Of a stretch of DNA of 64,000 bases, positions 1 to 11,960 are shown one piece after another. Source of the stretch: Solanum dulcamara (taxonomy: Eukaryota; Streptophyta; Magnoliopsida; Solanales; Solanaceae); NCBI RefSeq assembly GCF_947179165.1, contig NC_077241.1, positions 32,917,246 to 32,981,245 of the forward strand, in the 5' to 3' direction. Made by a program: the position numbers and the translations under genes. The notes beneath the pieces are model-generated. The model was given only the letters and a program-made list of their open reading frames with translations, was not told the origin of the DNA and searched no databases. Position 1 is the first letter of the stretch, and each line of letters opens with the position of its first letter.

Positions 1-1626
1 TGCATTACCATCCGGGTAAGGCCAATGTCGTCGCTGATACACTTGGTAGAGTGTCATGGGGAATGTGGCTCATGTGGAATAAGGGAAGAGAGAGTTGGTG
101 AGAGCTATTCACCGGTTAGCTAGACTAGGGGTATAGTTGAGTAGTGTTGATGATGGTGGCATGGTTGTTCATAATGGGTCCGAATACTCTTTGGTGGTTT
201 ATGTTAAGTCAAAATAAGACCTTGACCAGATAATTTTGGAGTTAAAGAAGTTGATGAAGGAAAAGAAGGTAGAGGTTTTTCAAAGGGGGAGATAGGGTGA
301 TATATTACCAAGGTTGGTTATGTTTGCTGGATGTGGATGGTCTAAGGGGTTTAATTTTGAAGGAGGCTCATAATTTTTCTTATTCTATTCATCCTGATTC
401 GATGAAAATATATTGAGACTTAAAGGATATTTATTGGTGGGATGGCATGAAAAAGGACATAGCAGGGTTCATGTCCAAATGTCCAAATTTCCAACAAGTG
501 AATGTCGAACATCAAAGTCCAAGTGGCCTAGTGCAAGATATTGAAATACACACTTGGAAGTGGAAAGATGTGAATATGGATTTTATAGCGTGTTTGCGTC
601 GTACTCGTAAATGTCATGACTCGATTTGGGTAATTGTTGATAGGATGACTAAGTTGATCACTTCCTACCAGTCAAGACTTCTTATAGTTCCAAAGATTAT
701 GCTAAGTTATATATTCAGGAGTTGGTGAGATTTCATGGTGTTCTATTTTCAATTATTTTGGATTATGGTACCCAATTCACTTCTCAATTTTGGAAATAAT
801 TTCAAAGTGGTCTTGGTACTAAAGTAAAGTTAAGCACCGCATTCCATACTCAAATCGATGGGCAAGCTAAAAGGACAATTCAAATACTAGGAGATGTGTT
901 AAAGGATTGTGTGTTAAAGTTCAAAGGGAGTTGGGATGATCATCTACTGCTCATCGAGTTTGTCTATAATAATAGCTACCACTCTAGTATTGATATGGCA
1001 ACATTTGGGGATTTGTATGGGAGGCGATGTAGGTCTCTGGTTGGTTGGTTTGAAGTAGGTAAGATGACCTTTTTGGGTCCCAATTTAGCGCTTGATGCTT
1101 TGGTGAAGGTAAGAGTCATTAAGGAAAGATTAAAGATGGTTCAAAGTCGTCAAAAGTCCTATTCTAATACTCGGAGAAGGTATCTTGAGTTTAATGTGGA
1201 TGATTGGGTATATTTGAAGGTTTCACCCATGAAGGGTGTCATTCGGTTTTGTAAGAAAGGAAAATTGAGCACTAGCTATGTACGGTCTTATAAAATCTTA
1301 AAACGTGTGATCAAGGTGGCTTACGAGTTAGAGTTGCCTTCGGAGATGACTATGGTTCATCCAGTGATTCATGTGTGAATGTAAAGAAAATGTGAGGGTG
1401 ATCCAAATTCCATTGTGCCTCTAGAAGTAGTGAATGTTGAAGAAAAATTTACATATAAAGAAGTTTCGATTGAAATTTTGGACCGGTAAGTTAAGAGATT
1501 GAGGAACAAAGAAGTTGCATCCATTAAAGTGCTTTGGAGGAATCAACAAGTTGAAAGTGCTATATGGAGGTGGAATCGGATATGATGAAACATTACCCTC
1601 ATCTCTTCCATTCTACAATAGTGAGT
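1..1626 (+). pseudogene. Tekay-type (chromovirus) pol remnant A1: RNase H tail, integrase, chromodomain
   Basis: This is the 3' part of a Ty3/gypsy Tekay/Del polyprotein, running in from the left edge. Bases 3-60 encode the end of RNase H (HYHPGKANVVADTL). The integrase zinc finger lies around 385-520; its His residues remain, but the second Cys of the CPNCQQ motif is Phe (CPNFQQ). The core keeps the first Asp (VNMDFI, about 573) and the second (LDYGTQF, about 760). The third residue, normally Glu, is Lys (codon 869-871). The C-terminal integrase domain (GVIRFCKKGKLS) follows, then the chromodomain-like tail (EILDR, LRNKEVASIKVLWRNQQVES) to about 1600. There are several stops and frameshifts, including a CAA-to-TAA type stop in EILDRQ, so it is not functional. 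The family enzyme inserts element cDNA, and the chromodomain steers it to methylated heterochromatin. The usual 3' leader and polypurine tract before the LTR are deleted, as comparison with the copy at 4165-4654 shows. Confidence 0.85.
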
Positions 1627-3614
1627 TGTAGGCCTCCCCATGGGGCCTGGAAATTAGACCAAAAGAAGAATGGGCTTACGAGTCCACTTGACGACTCGTA
1701 GAAGCTTAGATGAGTCATAGAAATGACTCATCAAGAAACTTCAGAAACTTTAAACTTGCAGGTTTTCAGAACATGCAGGATGACTTGAGTCTTCGACTCA
1801 TCGCCAAAACTATGACTCGTAAGAAGGGTCGTAGAGGAGGATCAAAGTCTTAGTCCTCAGGATTTCTCCAACCCTGCAGGACGAGTACTTTTGAAGACTC
1901 ATAGAATTATTTACGAGTCATAAACATGACTCATAGGTAAACTTTAAAGGCTATCTCATCAGGGTTTCCTAAGAGCCTGCACGATGAGTTATTTCTACGA
2001 CTAGTCGAATGTTCTACGACTCGTAGAGTCAGATTCTAGCCAGATTTAATGAGGATATTTTTGTCTTTTCCTGAATGTTAACATAAAAGTGTGGTCATTT
2101 TGGAGACTGAAACTACCCTATCTAAGGACCTAAGCTATGCTAATCCATCATTCTAACACTTAGACTCAAAATAACATATTCCTTCCCCTCAAAATTCTCC
2201 CAAGGGTTCCAAGCAAAAGTATAGGGTTTCAATTCAAGATCCTTCAAGTCTCCATTTTTAGACTTGCGTTAGGGCTTTATTCCCCAAGGTATGTGGGTCT
2301 TATCCATGGGTTCTTCCACGCATAGAGCCCAAATGTTTTTCATATTCATTCTTCACTCTCATGCATTCTTACATTATTTTAAATGTATTTGAAGGTTGAA
2401 TGAAATGAACCCACTTAGTTTCATTAGAATGAAATGAAGTTGAATTGAAAGATTTGACTCCAAATGAAGGTTTTATGAAAGACAATATTTACATTTAAAG
2501 GGTGAGTTATGATATGAAAGAATGATTGAATGATGAAAAAAGGGGGCTTCTACACCAAAGAACTGTTTCAATGTTATAAGGACAATCCTCACATAATTGA
2601 ATCAAATGAATGGTTTTTAATGAGTTGTTCTACCAAATGATAATTTAACGTCTAAAGTTATATGAATGCTTATGTTATTATTGTATTAAAATTCTATTCC
2701 ATGGGATTTGACCTAGAGCCGAATGTAGCATGTAGATGGGAACTCGACCAAAGGGGTCCTTAAGTAAAGTCTCATGTTACATTAACGATGTGCTACCATA
2801 GGGGCCCTTGAAGGCTATTTATGCTAGTGGATCCACAAAATCCCTTAAGTTAAAGTTGAAGAATGAATATGAAGATTTGATGGAGTTCTACCTTGGAAAC
2901 GTAGCCTCTCCTGTCTCGATGCAGGAGTCATCGGCCTATTTCTATGTAGGAATCATCGAATTCCATGTAATAGTTTGCATGGTCTTAAATTTCGGTTATG
3001 GTCATCTTTCCCCAAAGAAATGTTTCAAATGGTATTTATATGATTGATTAGTCATGCATTTCACTATGTCTCCTATTATACAAATGTTCTTTTCTTTTTA
3101 AAATTATTCATGCATGCCTACATACTTAGTACATTCAAAGTACTAACACATACTCTTTTGCCTACATGATATCACCTTGTAGGGACCGACGTTTCTCCAC
3201 ACTCTCCTCCCCATGATTAGTTCGATCATTAAAGGCTACTACTACTTTGGTGAGTTCCCACATTTCGGGAATAATACCCCTTTTACCCTTCTAGCTTAGA
3301 GTTTGTATAAATGTTTGGATTTCCTTTCGATACTTGTTCCTTTATTATGAGGGTGAGCTAGGTACTTGTCTTAGACCTTGCTAAGTCTTTAATGTATAAG
3401 GTATTGTTGGACATAAAATGTGTGATGTTAAAGCTTGACTTTTCGACTTCTAATCTATGTTAATTTCCCTTAGTCCCATTACCCCTTATTTTTCGCTCCT
3501 TGTTGAATGTCATTACCTATGAAAAGCTAAGAGAATGCTATGAGGATTGGGTGAGGTTCCTTTGAGTTTCTTAATTGCCGTGTCACATCTGGGCCTTAGG
3601 CTTGAGTCGTGACA
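1627..3614 (+). repeat. Tekay A1 3' LTR (internally deleted)
   Basis: It starts TGTAGGCC and ends GTCGTGACA, so it has TG...CA termini. It is collinear with the LTR at 4655-6883 but lacks roughly 100 bp near its start and about 190 bp around 2340, where the other copy has sequence at about 5455-5645. It carries repeated short GACTCGTAG-like words at 1680-2040. The region homologous to the TATA box reads CCCTATCTAAGG near 2110, a weakened box. No coding sequence; a short ORF at 2808-3047 has a degenerate counterpart in the other LTR and no family features. It is followed by CTGAA, the same 5 bp that follow the second copy. Confidence 0.8.
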
Positions 3615-3619
3615 CTGAA

Positions 3620-4158
3620 TGCCTCAAAATGTTTTTTTTTCAGGGTACCTCAAGAGCCACAATGTTAGGCGAGCCAGAGTGGCTCGTCGTTTGTATTCGA
3701 TGATTCACTGATTTTGTTGGTTGCCTTCAACCTACATAATGAACACACGTTATTCAAAAACCACTAAAAACTTGGGTTCTCTCCCAAGAAGAGCCTTAGT
3801 GTACGTCGTGGCATGACGTGGACATGCATTTAAGCATCATCCAAATAGACCACTTCAATTATCACCAAACTCGGTCCTTCACCAAAGTACAACTTTAATA
3901 GATTCCCGTTAACTTTGAATATTTACCCTTCTTTATGCTTAACATCAATGGCCCCATTCTCAAACACACAAAACACCCTAAAAGGACCGGACCATTTGGA
4001 TTTTGACTTCCCAAGAAAAGGTCGGAGGTGATAATTGAAGAGCAACACAAAATAACCAAATCTAAAGTCCCATTTTAGAATTCGAGCATCATTCCATTTT
4101 TTTATTATTGATTTATAAGTAGCTGAGCTCTCATAAGCTTGAATTTGAAACTCCTCCA
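3620..4158 (-). pseudogene. Athila-type integrase C-terminus and 3' untranslated fragment, copy 1
   Basis: On the minus strand, 3923-4158 encodes the end of an Athila-type integrase (QAYESSATYK, KWNDARILKW, GYFVLLFNYHLR, KSKWSGPFRVF, GAIDVKHK). Bases 3620-3922 are the untranslated sequence that follows pol in this family; the same order occurs at 6889-7599 (minus) and 21700-22150 (plus). The match stops abruptly at about 4158, where Tekay chromodomain-proximal sequence begins. That break is the junction of the tandem duplication described separately. No start or complete domain; a dead fragment. Confidence 0.8.
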
Positions 4159-4164
4159 TTATTT

Positions 4165-4440
4165 TATGTGTGAATGTTGAGAAAATATGTGGGTGATCCA
4201 AATTCCATTATGCCTTTAGAAGTAGTTAATGTTGAAGAAATATTTACATATGAAGAAGTTTTGATTGAAATTTTGAACCAGCAAGTTAAGAGATTGAGGA
4301 ACAAAGAAGTTGCATCCGTTAAAGTGTTTTGGAGGAATTAACAAGTTGAAACTGCTACAAGGGAGGTGGAATCGGATATGATGAAACATTAACCTCATCT
4401 CTTCCATTCTACTCTAGCCTAAGGTACTAAGTTACTCATG
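4165..4440 (+). pseudogene. Tekay chromodomain-tail remnant A2 (duplicate of 1369-1615)
   Basis: Closely similar to 1369-1615: the segment from the HPVFHV-like end of the integrase through GDPNSIVPLE, the EEVLIEILNQQVKRLRN block and VLEELTS. It enters directly after the Athila break at about 4160 and has no upstream pol, so it cannot be an independent element with its own coding region. Unlike copy 1 it continues into the normal 3' leader. Short minus-strand frames across it are shadows. Confidence 0.8.
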
Positions 4441-4654
4441 ATTAAACTCCCATATTTTAGTTGTCCTAAGTCTTCATATGCATGCATGTTCAAGTAGTTG
4501 AATTTTAAATTCATTTTTATTCTAAGTTTAAAGATCTCATGTTTATGCATTTCAAGTGTCATTGTACGCATGTTGGGTTGCTAGTACTCGTGCCACATCC
4601 TTTTCTATGGTGATGATTCTCATTCGAGGATGAATGTTCATAAGTGGAAGATAT
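4441..4654 (+). other. Tekay A2 3' leader and degenerate polypurine tract
   Basis: Non-coding. It contains the family signature CATTCGAGGATGAATGTTCA at 4621-4640, also found at 59721-59740 and, as CATTCGAGGACAAATATTCA, before the LARD 3' LTR. The purine run AAGTGGAAGATA immediately before the LTR start TGTAAG is the probable plus-strand primer site. Confidence 0.7.
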
Positions 4655-6883
4655 TGTAAGCCCCTATAAGTCGAATCGTCGAAATAAAGGAACAATTCTT
4701 GAAAAGGAAAGAAAATCAGGTTCTACAACTCGCTATAAGAGTTGTAGAAGATCCTATGAGTCATAGGACTAACTCGTAGGACTCAGAATAATGGGCCTAC
4801 GAATCCACTTGATGACTCGTACAAGCTTAGATGAGTCATAGAAATGACTCGTCAAGAAACTTCAAACTTGTAGGTTTTCAAAACATGCAGGACGACTTGA
4901 GTCTTTGACTCATCTTCAAGACTATGACTCGTAAGAATAAGTCGTAAATGAGGATTAGAGGTTTAATCCTCAGGGTTCCTCTAACCCTACATGATGAGTA
5001 CTTTTGAAGACTCATAAAATTATTTATGAGTCGTAAACATAACTCGTAAGTAAACTTCAGGGGTTACCCCATCTGAGTTTCCTAAGAGCCTATACAACTA
5101 GTCATTTCTATGACTAGTCAAATATTCTACAACTCGTAGGGTGAAATTCTAGCCAGATTTAATGAGGATATTTTCGTCTTTTCCTTTATATTAACATCAA
5201 AGTGTGTTCATTTTGGGAATAGAAAATACCCTATATAAGGACCCTAAGCTATTCTAATCCATCATTCTAACACTTAGACTCAAAATAACAAATTCCTTCC
5301 CCTCAAATTTCTCCTTAGGGTTTCAAGCAAAAGTATAGGGTTTTAATTCAAGATCCTTCAAATCTCCATTTTTAGAGTTGCGTTATGGCTTTATTCCCCA
5401 AGGTATGTGAGTCTCATCCATGGGTTCTTCCACGCATAGAGCCCAAATGTTTTTCTCAACTTAACATTTCAATTTTTAAATTTCTAAATGTTATGGGTTT
5501 TTATATAATGATTCTATATGCATAGATTATGGTTTATTTGAAGCTTATTTACCTATATTGACATTTTATGAAATGAATGTTTTTTCAATTCCCTTATATG
5601 AAGGCATGAAAATAGTTTAAAAGTATATATGGTGGGTTGTTTTAAGATTATTTAATTGATGTATTTCCTTCACTCTCATGCATTCTTGCATTGTTTTAAA
5701 TGTGTTTGAAGGTTGAATTAAATGAACCCAATTTGTTTCATTATAATGAAATGAAGTTGAATTGAAAGCTTTGACTCCAAATGAAGGTTTTCTGAAAGAA
5801 AATATTTATATTTAAAGGGTGAGTTATGAAATGAAAGAATGATTGAATAATGAAAAAGGGGGGGCTTCTGCGCCAAAGAATGGTTTCAATGTTATAAGGA
5901 CAATCCTCACATAATTGAATCAAATAAATGATTTTTAATGAGTTATTCTACCGAATGATGATTTAATGTCTAAAGTTATATGAATGCTTATGTTATTATG
6001 ATATTTAAATGCTATTACGTGGGATTTGACCTTGTGCTGAATTTAGCATGCAGATGGGGACTCGACCTAAATGGTCCTTAGTAAAGTCTCATGTTACATT
6101 AACGATGTGCTACCATAGGGGACCTTGTAGGCTATTTAAGCTAGTGGATCAACAAAACCCTTAAGTTAAAGTCCAAGGAATGAATATAAAGATTTGATGG
6201 AGTTCTACCTTGGAAAGGTAGCCTCCCCTATCTCGATGTAGGAGTCATTGGCCTGTTTCGATGTAGGAGTCATCATATTTCATGCAATAGCTCACATGGT
6301 CTTAAATGTCGGTTATGGTCATCTTTCCCCAAAGAAATGTTTCAAATGCTATTTATATGATCTATTAGTCATGCATTGCACTATGTCCTACATACTTAGT
6401 AAATTCAAAGTACTAACGCATACAGTTTTGCCTACATTATATAACCATGTAGGGACCGACGTTACTCCATACTATCCTCCTCGTGGCTAGTTCGATCGTT
6501 GAAGGCTACTACTACTTTGGTGAGTTCCCATGTTTCGAGAATAATACTCCTTTTATCCTTCTAGCTTAGGGTTTGTATAAATGTTTGGATTTCCTTTCTA
6601 TACTTGTTCCTTTAATATGAGGATGAGCTAGGGACATGTCTTATTCCTCGCCAAGTCTTTGATGTAGAAGGTATTATTGGACATAAAATGTATGATATTA
6701 AAGCTTGACTTTTCGACTTCTAATCTATGTTTATTTCCCTTTGTCCCATTACCCCTTATTTTTTGCTCCTTGTTGAATGTCATTACCTATGAAAAGCTAA
6801 GAGAATTCTAAGAGACTTGGGTGAGGTTCCTCTGAGTATCTCATTAGCCATGTCATATCTAGGCCTAGGCTTGGGTCGTGACA
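4655..6883 (+). repeat. Tekay A2 3' LTR (2.2 kb)
   Basis: Termini are TGTAAGCCCC and GGTCGTGACA, with TG...CA ends. It matches the 1627-3614 LTR along its length and is the fuller copy. GACTCGTAG-type words cluster at 4730-5130. No coding sequence; the small frame at 6248-6490 is non-specific. CTGAA at 6884-6888 follows, and Athila 3' sequence continues from there, so this is a genuine element/host junction. Confidence 0.85.
5232..5239 (+). promoter_or_regulatory. TATA box of Tekay A LTR
   Basis: TATATAAG within CCCTATATAAGGACCC, about 580 bp into the LTR. It fits a plant TATA box that would start retrotransposon RNA about 30 bp downstream. The paralogous site in the first LTR (about 2110) reads CTATCTAAGG and is likely weaker. 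Confidence 0.5.
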
Positions 6884-6888
6884 CTGAA

Positions 6889-7599
6889 CGCCTCAGTATG
6901 TTTTTTTCAGGGCACCTCAAGAGCAATAATTTTAGCAAGCAAGAGCGGCTCGTCGTTTATATTTAGTGATTCGCTGATTTTGTTGGTTTCCTTGAACCTA
7001 CACAATGAACACACGTTATTCAAAAACCACTAAAAATTTGGGTTGCCTCCCAAGAAGAGCTTTAGTTTATGTTGTGGGACGACATGGACACGCATTTAAG
7101 CATTGTCCAAATACACCACTTCAATCATCACCAAAATCGGTCCTTCACCAAAGTAAAACTTTAATAGCTACCCATTAACTTTGAATTTTGACCCGTATTT
7201 ATGCTTGACTTCAATGGGCCCATTCTCAAACACACAAAACACCCAAAAAGGACTGGACCATTTGGATTTCAACTTCCCATGAAAAAGTCGGAGGCGAGAA
7301 TTGAAGAGCAACACAAAATCACCAACTTTAAAGTTCCATTTTAGAATTCGAGCATTATGCCATTTCTTCATTTTTAATTTATAAGTAGCTGAGCTCTCAT
7401 AGGCTTGAATATGAAACTCCTCCAAAGCTTTTAATTTGTGAATATTGGTCAACTCGGCCCTTCGGCGCTGCTTCCCAATTCAGATTCATATCTTTCAATG
7501 CCTACAAGGCTTATGTTCCAGCTCAACCGGCAAGTGAAAAGCTTTACGAAACACCAACTGATATGGTGACATGCTACTTGGTGTCTTGTAAGCAGTTTC
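6889..7599 (-). pseudogene. Athila-type integrase C-terminus and 3' untranslated region, copy 2
   Basis: On the minus strand, 7168-7599 encodes the integrase C-terminal part: MSPYQLVF, ELEHK, then KALEEFHIQAYESSATYK, KWHNARILKWNFK, GDFVLLFNSRLR, KSKWSSPFWVF, GPIEVKHKYGSKFKVNG. Stops and frame breaks occur around 7470-7520. Bases 6889-7167 are the non-coding sequence after pol. It is the continuation of the pol at 11092-14410; the two were one reading frame before the LTR at 7600-11086 interrupted them inside the codons for a Gln-Thr pair (WAYQT). Confidence 0.85.
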
Positions 7600-10500
7600 T
7601 GTCACGACCCAACCCCATTGGTGGTGACTAGTACTCGAACTGGACACTCATATACATCCTTATTATCTATAATCATTTTGTAACAAAACATGATATGAGA
7701 CTTAAGGAAATAGAATGCCATCTCAAAACTGTCTCATATTTATATAATAATGCAACCTGTCTCCTGAGGAGTTATAACATCAAAGATAATATAGTACGTA
7801 AGCCAACAAGGCTGTCATTACATATAGGAACATCCCACTATATACATATATGCAAGCTGACAAGGCTGCTACTACGAATGGGAACATCCCAAAATATAAT
7901 TCATACTAGAACAACTCGATAACATCTATATAAAATCCACATATATGTATACAGACCTCTAAGAATATCAACAATAACATATGATGGGATAGGGCCCCGC
8001 CGTACCCCTGGATATAGAAATATATACATCAAAGGGTCGGTACCAAAAGTCTAGGCTCCGGGATAATGGAGCACTCCAAAATAGTTGAGTACACTGGCGG
8101 ATCCCCGAATGAGTATTTGTACCTGCAGCTATGAAATGCAGCCCCCCGAAGAAGGGGGGTCAGTAGATATATGTACTGAGTGTATAAAGCATAAAATACC
8201 ATAAAAGATATCACATCTGAAGTAGAGATTCAAGAGACAAGCATGTAAATCAAGAAATCATGGTACTTGTGCCATATGAAATAAAGTCATGCATGATTAT
8301 ATCATATATCATATCCAGCCCATTATGGACTTAGTGAATTTGTCATATAAATGTATATCATATTCGGTCCATCACGGGGCTCAGCTCCATCATCACATCA
8401 TCATGTCATATTAATACCCTTTGAATATCACTATCGACCATATCAAATGGAGCCTTAGAAATTATTGTCATTTATCGTTATAATGTGAAATAACTTATGA
8501 AGTCAGAGACATTAGTCATTATAGAGCCTTTTTTTAAAATCGTAGTTTTTTCATATCAATCACTATCCAATCATAAAGAAGACTTGAGGGCGGTAGCTCA
8601 ATTATTCCAAGAGTTCCAACATTAAGAAGTGAATAAAAATCATGAATTATATCAAAATATGAATTATACCAAATTAGGATGGCTAGAATCATACACATGT
8701 ATCAAGACATAATGATATAAGTTCCAGGAATCAAGAACATTAGCCATTCTAGTGTATCTAAGAATAAGAGCTTCTTTGGAATTTATACAATCGTCGTCCG
8801 TTTGCTTTATATGGATTATGTCAAAATAAAGAAAGGTTAACTTTATATACCTTTAGCGTTTATCCTCAACAACATGTATATGATACCCCATAGTGTCTCA
8901 ACCTATATTAAGACGTTAAGCACTACGGTTAAGCTATGGAAAGGCATAAAATGTACTTTATCATTGGTAGGTTATTTTTAGAAAATTGGACAACACCTCC
9001 CCTATATCTCTCACTTTTCTTAGCTCCAAACCAACCATGCAATCACCAAGAATATCAACAATCACACATTCAAATTCCATGTTAAGACAAGCCAAGACAA
9101 GATTCAAGAATACCTTCGAACAGCCCATATAACATTTGACTTTTATTAGTTATCAACATGACGACTACGATGCTATCAGCTTATTCCTAATAGGTTGTAG
9201 CCACCACACCTTATCGAAATAATTTATAACAGGCCAATAATTAACCATACAATGCATAATCATAACTACACTTAATCCCTCAATTCAACACAAACAACCC
9301 TTAAATCAATTACAACTCCAACTTGACATGTCGAATGCTTTCATTTTTGTTATGTAATCAGCCACAATAACAACCACAACATTAATCGATATTAATCCAC
9401 TATTTTTAGATTAGAACAACCCCAATATGTCCCAAATGGAGATTTAACATTAACATATACAATCCCTTCACTTTTAACATATGATCCATAACAATAATAG
9501 CAACAACAACAATCAACCCAATCTAATTCAAGAAACTCCAATTCTGTCCATTTTAGTACCAACACTAATCATGAAGTTTTCTTACTTTCAACTTCATTTA
9601 ATACAAATTAATCTCTTCATTATAACATCATTTCTAGATTAAGGCAGCCTATATTCATAACATCGAACAACAATCCAAATCCACATACAACTACTACATC
9701 CTCAAGTTATCTTTAATGATCCATAGTCTTAACGTTTTCATCGGAACATTCCTACAACAATCCAACCAACATACAACATAACGTATAATCTTAATTATTA
9801 TTAATATTCAAATCTCAACAAGAACAACAACAACATATCAAAATAGCCCCTAATTAACAACATAAGAATACTCGAAACCTTGCGAATACTTGTGGACACA
9901 CCAAGGAACCCACATACAATTTTTACACCGTATTTTATACTATCTTTTCATCAAATTTTTGTGAGACATAGCAGCATCCACAAGACCATTATATCACTTA
10001 TTCATACGCAAGTAAACTATATTATTATCACTAAAATTCTTATAATATCCACAACAAATTTGGCTTCAACTTTAACCATTAACTACCTTCATTCTTATCA
10101 CAAAATCCATATCCATAACAATCAAATTACTAAGAAATATTAATTCACCATTTTCTACACTAAACAGCCCCCCAACATCCTTCACCAAGACTCAACATCA
10201 ACACCCATAATCTCATACATTTACCACATATTTACCAACTTATACAAGTTTAAATTACCTCAAAGATAAGAAAAAATATGGAATCTTACCTTAAGCTATA
10301 AGGACCCAATTTACTTGGAAGCTTAAGGACTTGATTTACAATGGTTTTGCTGCCCTAAAGAAGTCATCCTTGCTGCCATGACTTTGAATAATCACCAAGC
10401 TTGGAGCTTCTCCATGGTCATCCATTGCCGAGCCTCTCTTTCTCTCTACTCTTCTCACTTCTTTCTTAATAGAATTGTCTAGAGTTGGATATGAACAAGC

Positions 10501-11086
10501 TGAAGATTTTGGGTTAAAGTCACATTTCTATGGACCTTCTAAAGGGTTGAATTACCTTATAATATTAGTTGTTTTGATCACCAAAACATGAGACCCTCTA
10601 TGGTTAGCCATGGCCGAACTTCCCCCTCTCTTGGTGAAGATGAGGGCTTCTCTCTTCCTTAAGGAATTTTCTGGAGTTAGAGTGATCTTTTGCTACAGAT
10701 TTTGGGTCAATAAGTAGACAAGTATGCTTCCCAATATGTCTACTTGTCCCCTACTAAAGCATGGGCTAATCAGGTTTGGCCATGTGGCAGTGGGGACCAT
10801 TTTTCATCCCATTATTAGCTTAATTCATCTTAATTAATCCCAAATTCCCACTTAATAATTCAATCATGGTTAATAATTAATTTCTAATATCAACTAATAT
10901 TTCTACACTGATTGAAATTTACAAACAAGTCGAGCCATATAAAAAATTGAAATTAAAAGTCCTTGGATTTATGTTCATTAACTCACGTGTAGTCTAATGT
11001 GAGAAAAATGCGGTATATAACACCGCCTTTAACTTAAGTCGACTTGCTTGCGAATAATTTTATGTGAAAACATACGGGGTATAACA
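7600..11086 (-). mobile_element. Solo LTR (3.5 kb), minus orientation, inside Athila integrase
   Basis: Reading the minus strand it begins TGTTATACCCCGTATG (11086) and ends GGGTTGGGTCGTGACA (7600). The flanks are GTTTC (7595-7599) and GTTTG (11087-11091), a 5-bp target duplication with one change. The interrupted integrase frame resumes across it. No gag, pol, primer site or second LTR was found, so it is best read as a solo LTR left by LTR-LTR recombination. Its minus strand shares blocks with the LARD LTR at 32629: a C-run/G-run hairpin, GGAGCC...TTTTGGTAC and GGGGCCCTATCCCATCATATG, so the two are related families. The rest is AT-rich and non-coding; small frames at 7695-7922, 8029-8214 and 9880-10143 lack any family signature. 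Confidence 0.75.
8142..8159. other. GC hairpin (six C, GAAGAA loop, six G)
   Basis: A perfect 6-bp GC stem in an otherwise AT-rich LTR. A similar CCCC...GGGG hairpin is at the equivalent place in the LARD 5' LTR (35092-35106), so it is a shared structural feature of the two LTR families. Confidence 0.55.
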
Positions 11087-11091
11087 GTTTG

Positions 11092-11960
11092 ATAAGCCCA
11101 CAAGTCATCATCCAACTTTCGGGACCAATCAGACCTATTGCTTTTAATGGTCTTAGCCAAGATAGCCTTGATATCTCGCTTAGACACTTCAACTTGCCCA
11201 CTAGTTTTTAGGTGATAGCGTGTGCAAACTTTATGAATAACACCATACTTACCCAATAGAAAAGTGATCACACGGTTGCAAAAGTGAGACCCACCATCAC
11301 TAATAATAGCACATGGAGTACCAAAACTTGTGAATATATACCTCTTGAGAAATTGAACCACACTTCACCTCTCATTGTTAGGTAAGGCCACCGCCTCTAC
11401 CCATTTTGATACATAATCAATGACTGCCAAAATATACTTTTTTGCATAGGAAATCACAAGAGAACCCATGAAATCAATCCCTTACACAATCTCCAAGATC
11501 GGAGTAAGTGGTAGTTCATGTCCCCGAGATAATCCTCCATGTTTCTATCATTGATCACACTTTTTGATGAAAACATTGGCATCTATTTATAAGGAGGGAC
11601 AATAGTAGGCACTTTGAAGAACTCTAACTAATGTTCAGACCCCACTGTGATGACCACCGACTTGCAGCGAATGAAAAGAATAAAGGATTTCTTCAATATC
11701 AACCTCTGGAACACTTATATGGATCATAAGGTCTGCACATTATCTAAACAAATAAGGTTCATCCTAATAGTATTTCTTTGCATCAAAAGGAACTTTTTGC
11801 ATTGGTGAAAATTTAAACCATTAGGGTGAATCCCACTTGCTACAAAGTTAGCAAAGTCTGAATACCATGGGGGTGATCTATGAGATACCCCCATCACTGA
11901 CTCATCTAGAAAGGCCTCATCAATATCCTTTTCGTTGGATACCACCAGGTCGGATTCAAG
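11092..11960 (-). pseudogene. Athila-type integrase (N-terminal and core part)
   Basis: Minus-strand integrase of the element whose C-terminus lies at 6889-7599. The zinc-finger His pair (GGHHSG) is near 11640; the Cys pair is partly lost (KKCDQ followed by a stop). The core motifs can be followed: IDFMGS near 11475, IISDGGSHFCN near 11290 and SGQVEVSK near 11190, so all three acidic residues of the DDE triad are still encoded (the Glu codon is 11188-11190). This is the only integrase core in the window that keeps the Glu. Stops (for example after GGHHSGV and CPSL) and frameshifts make it inactive as it stands. Its upstream part (11724-11981) holds the linker after RNase H (ADHLLRLESDLVVSNE, PPWYSDFANFVASG). 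Confidence 0.85.

Larger units (their letters stand above)
1369..7420. repeat. Tandem segmental duplication (about 2.8 kb and 3.3 kb units)
   Basis: Unit 1 (about 1369-4160) and unit 2 (about 4165-7420) share the same order: Tekay chromodomain tail, LTR, CTGAA, minus-strand Athila 3' end. The break at about 4159-4168 joins Athila integrase sequence to Tekay sequence near a shared ATGTGTGAATGT word that also occurs at 1370-1381. Because both copies include the element plus its unrelated flank, copying of the chromosome segment explains it better than two insertions. The length difference comes from deletions in unit 1. Confidence 0.75.
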
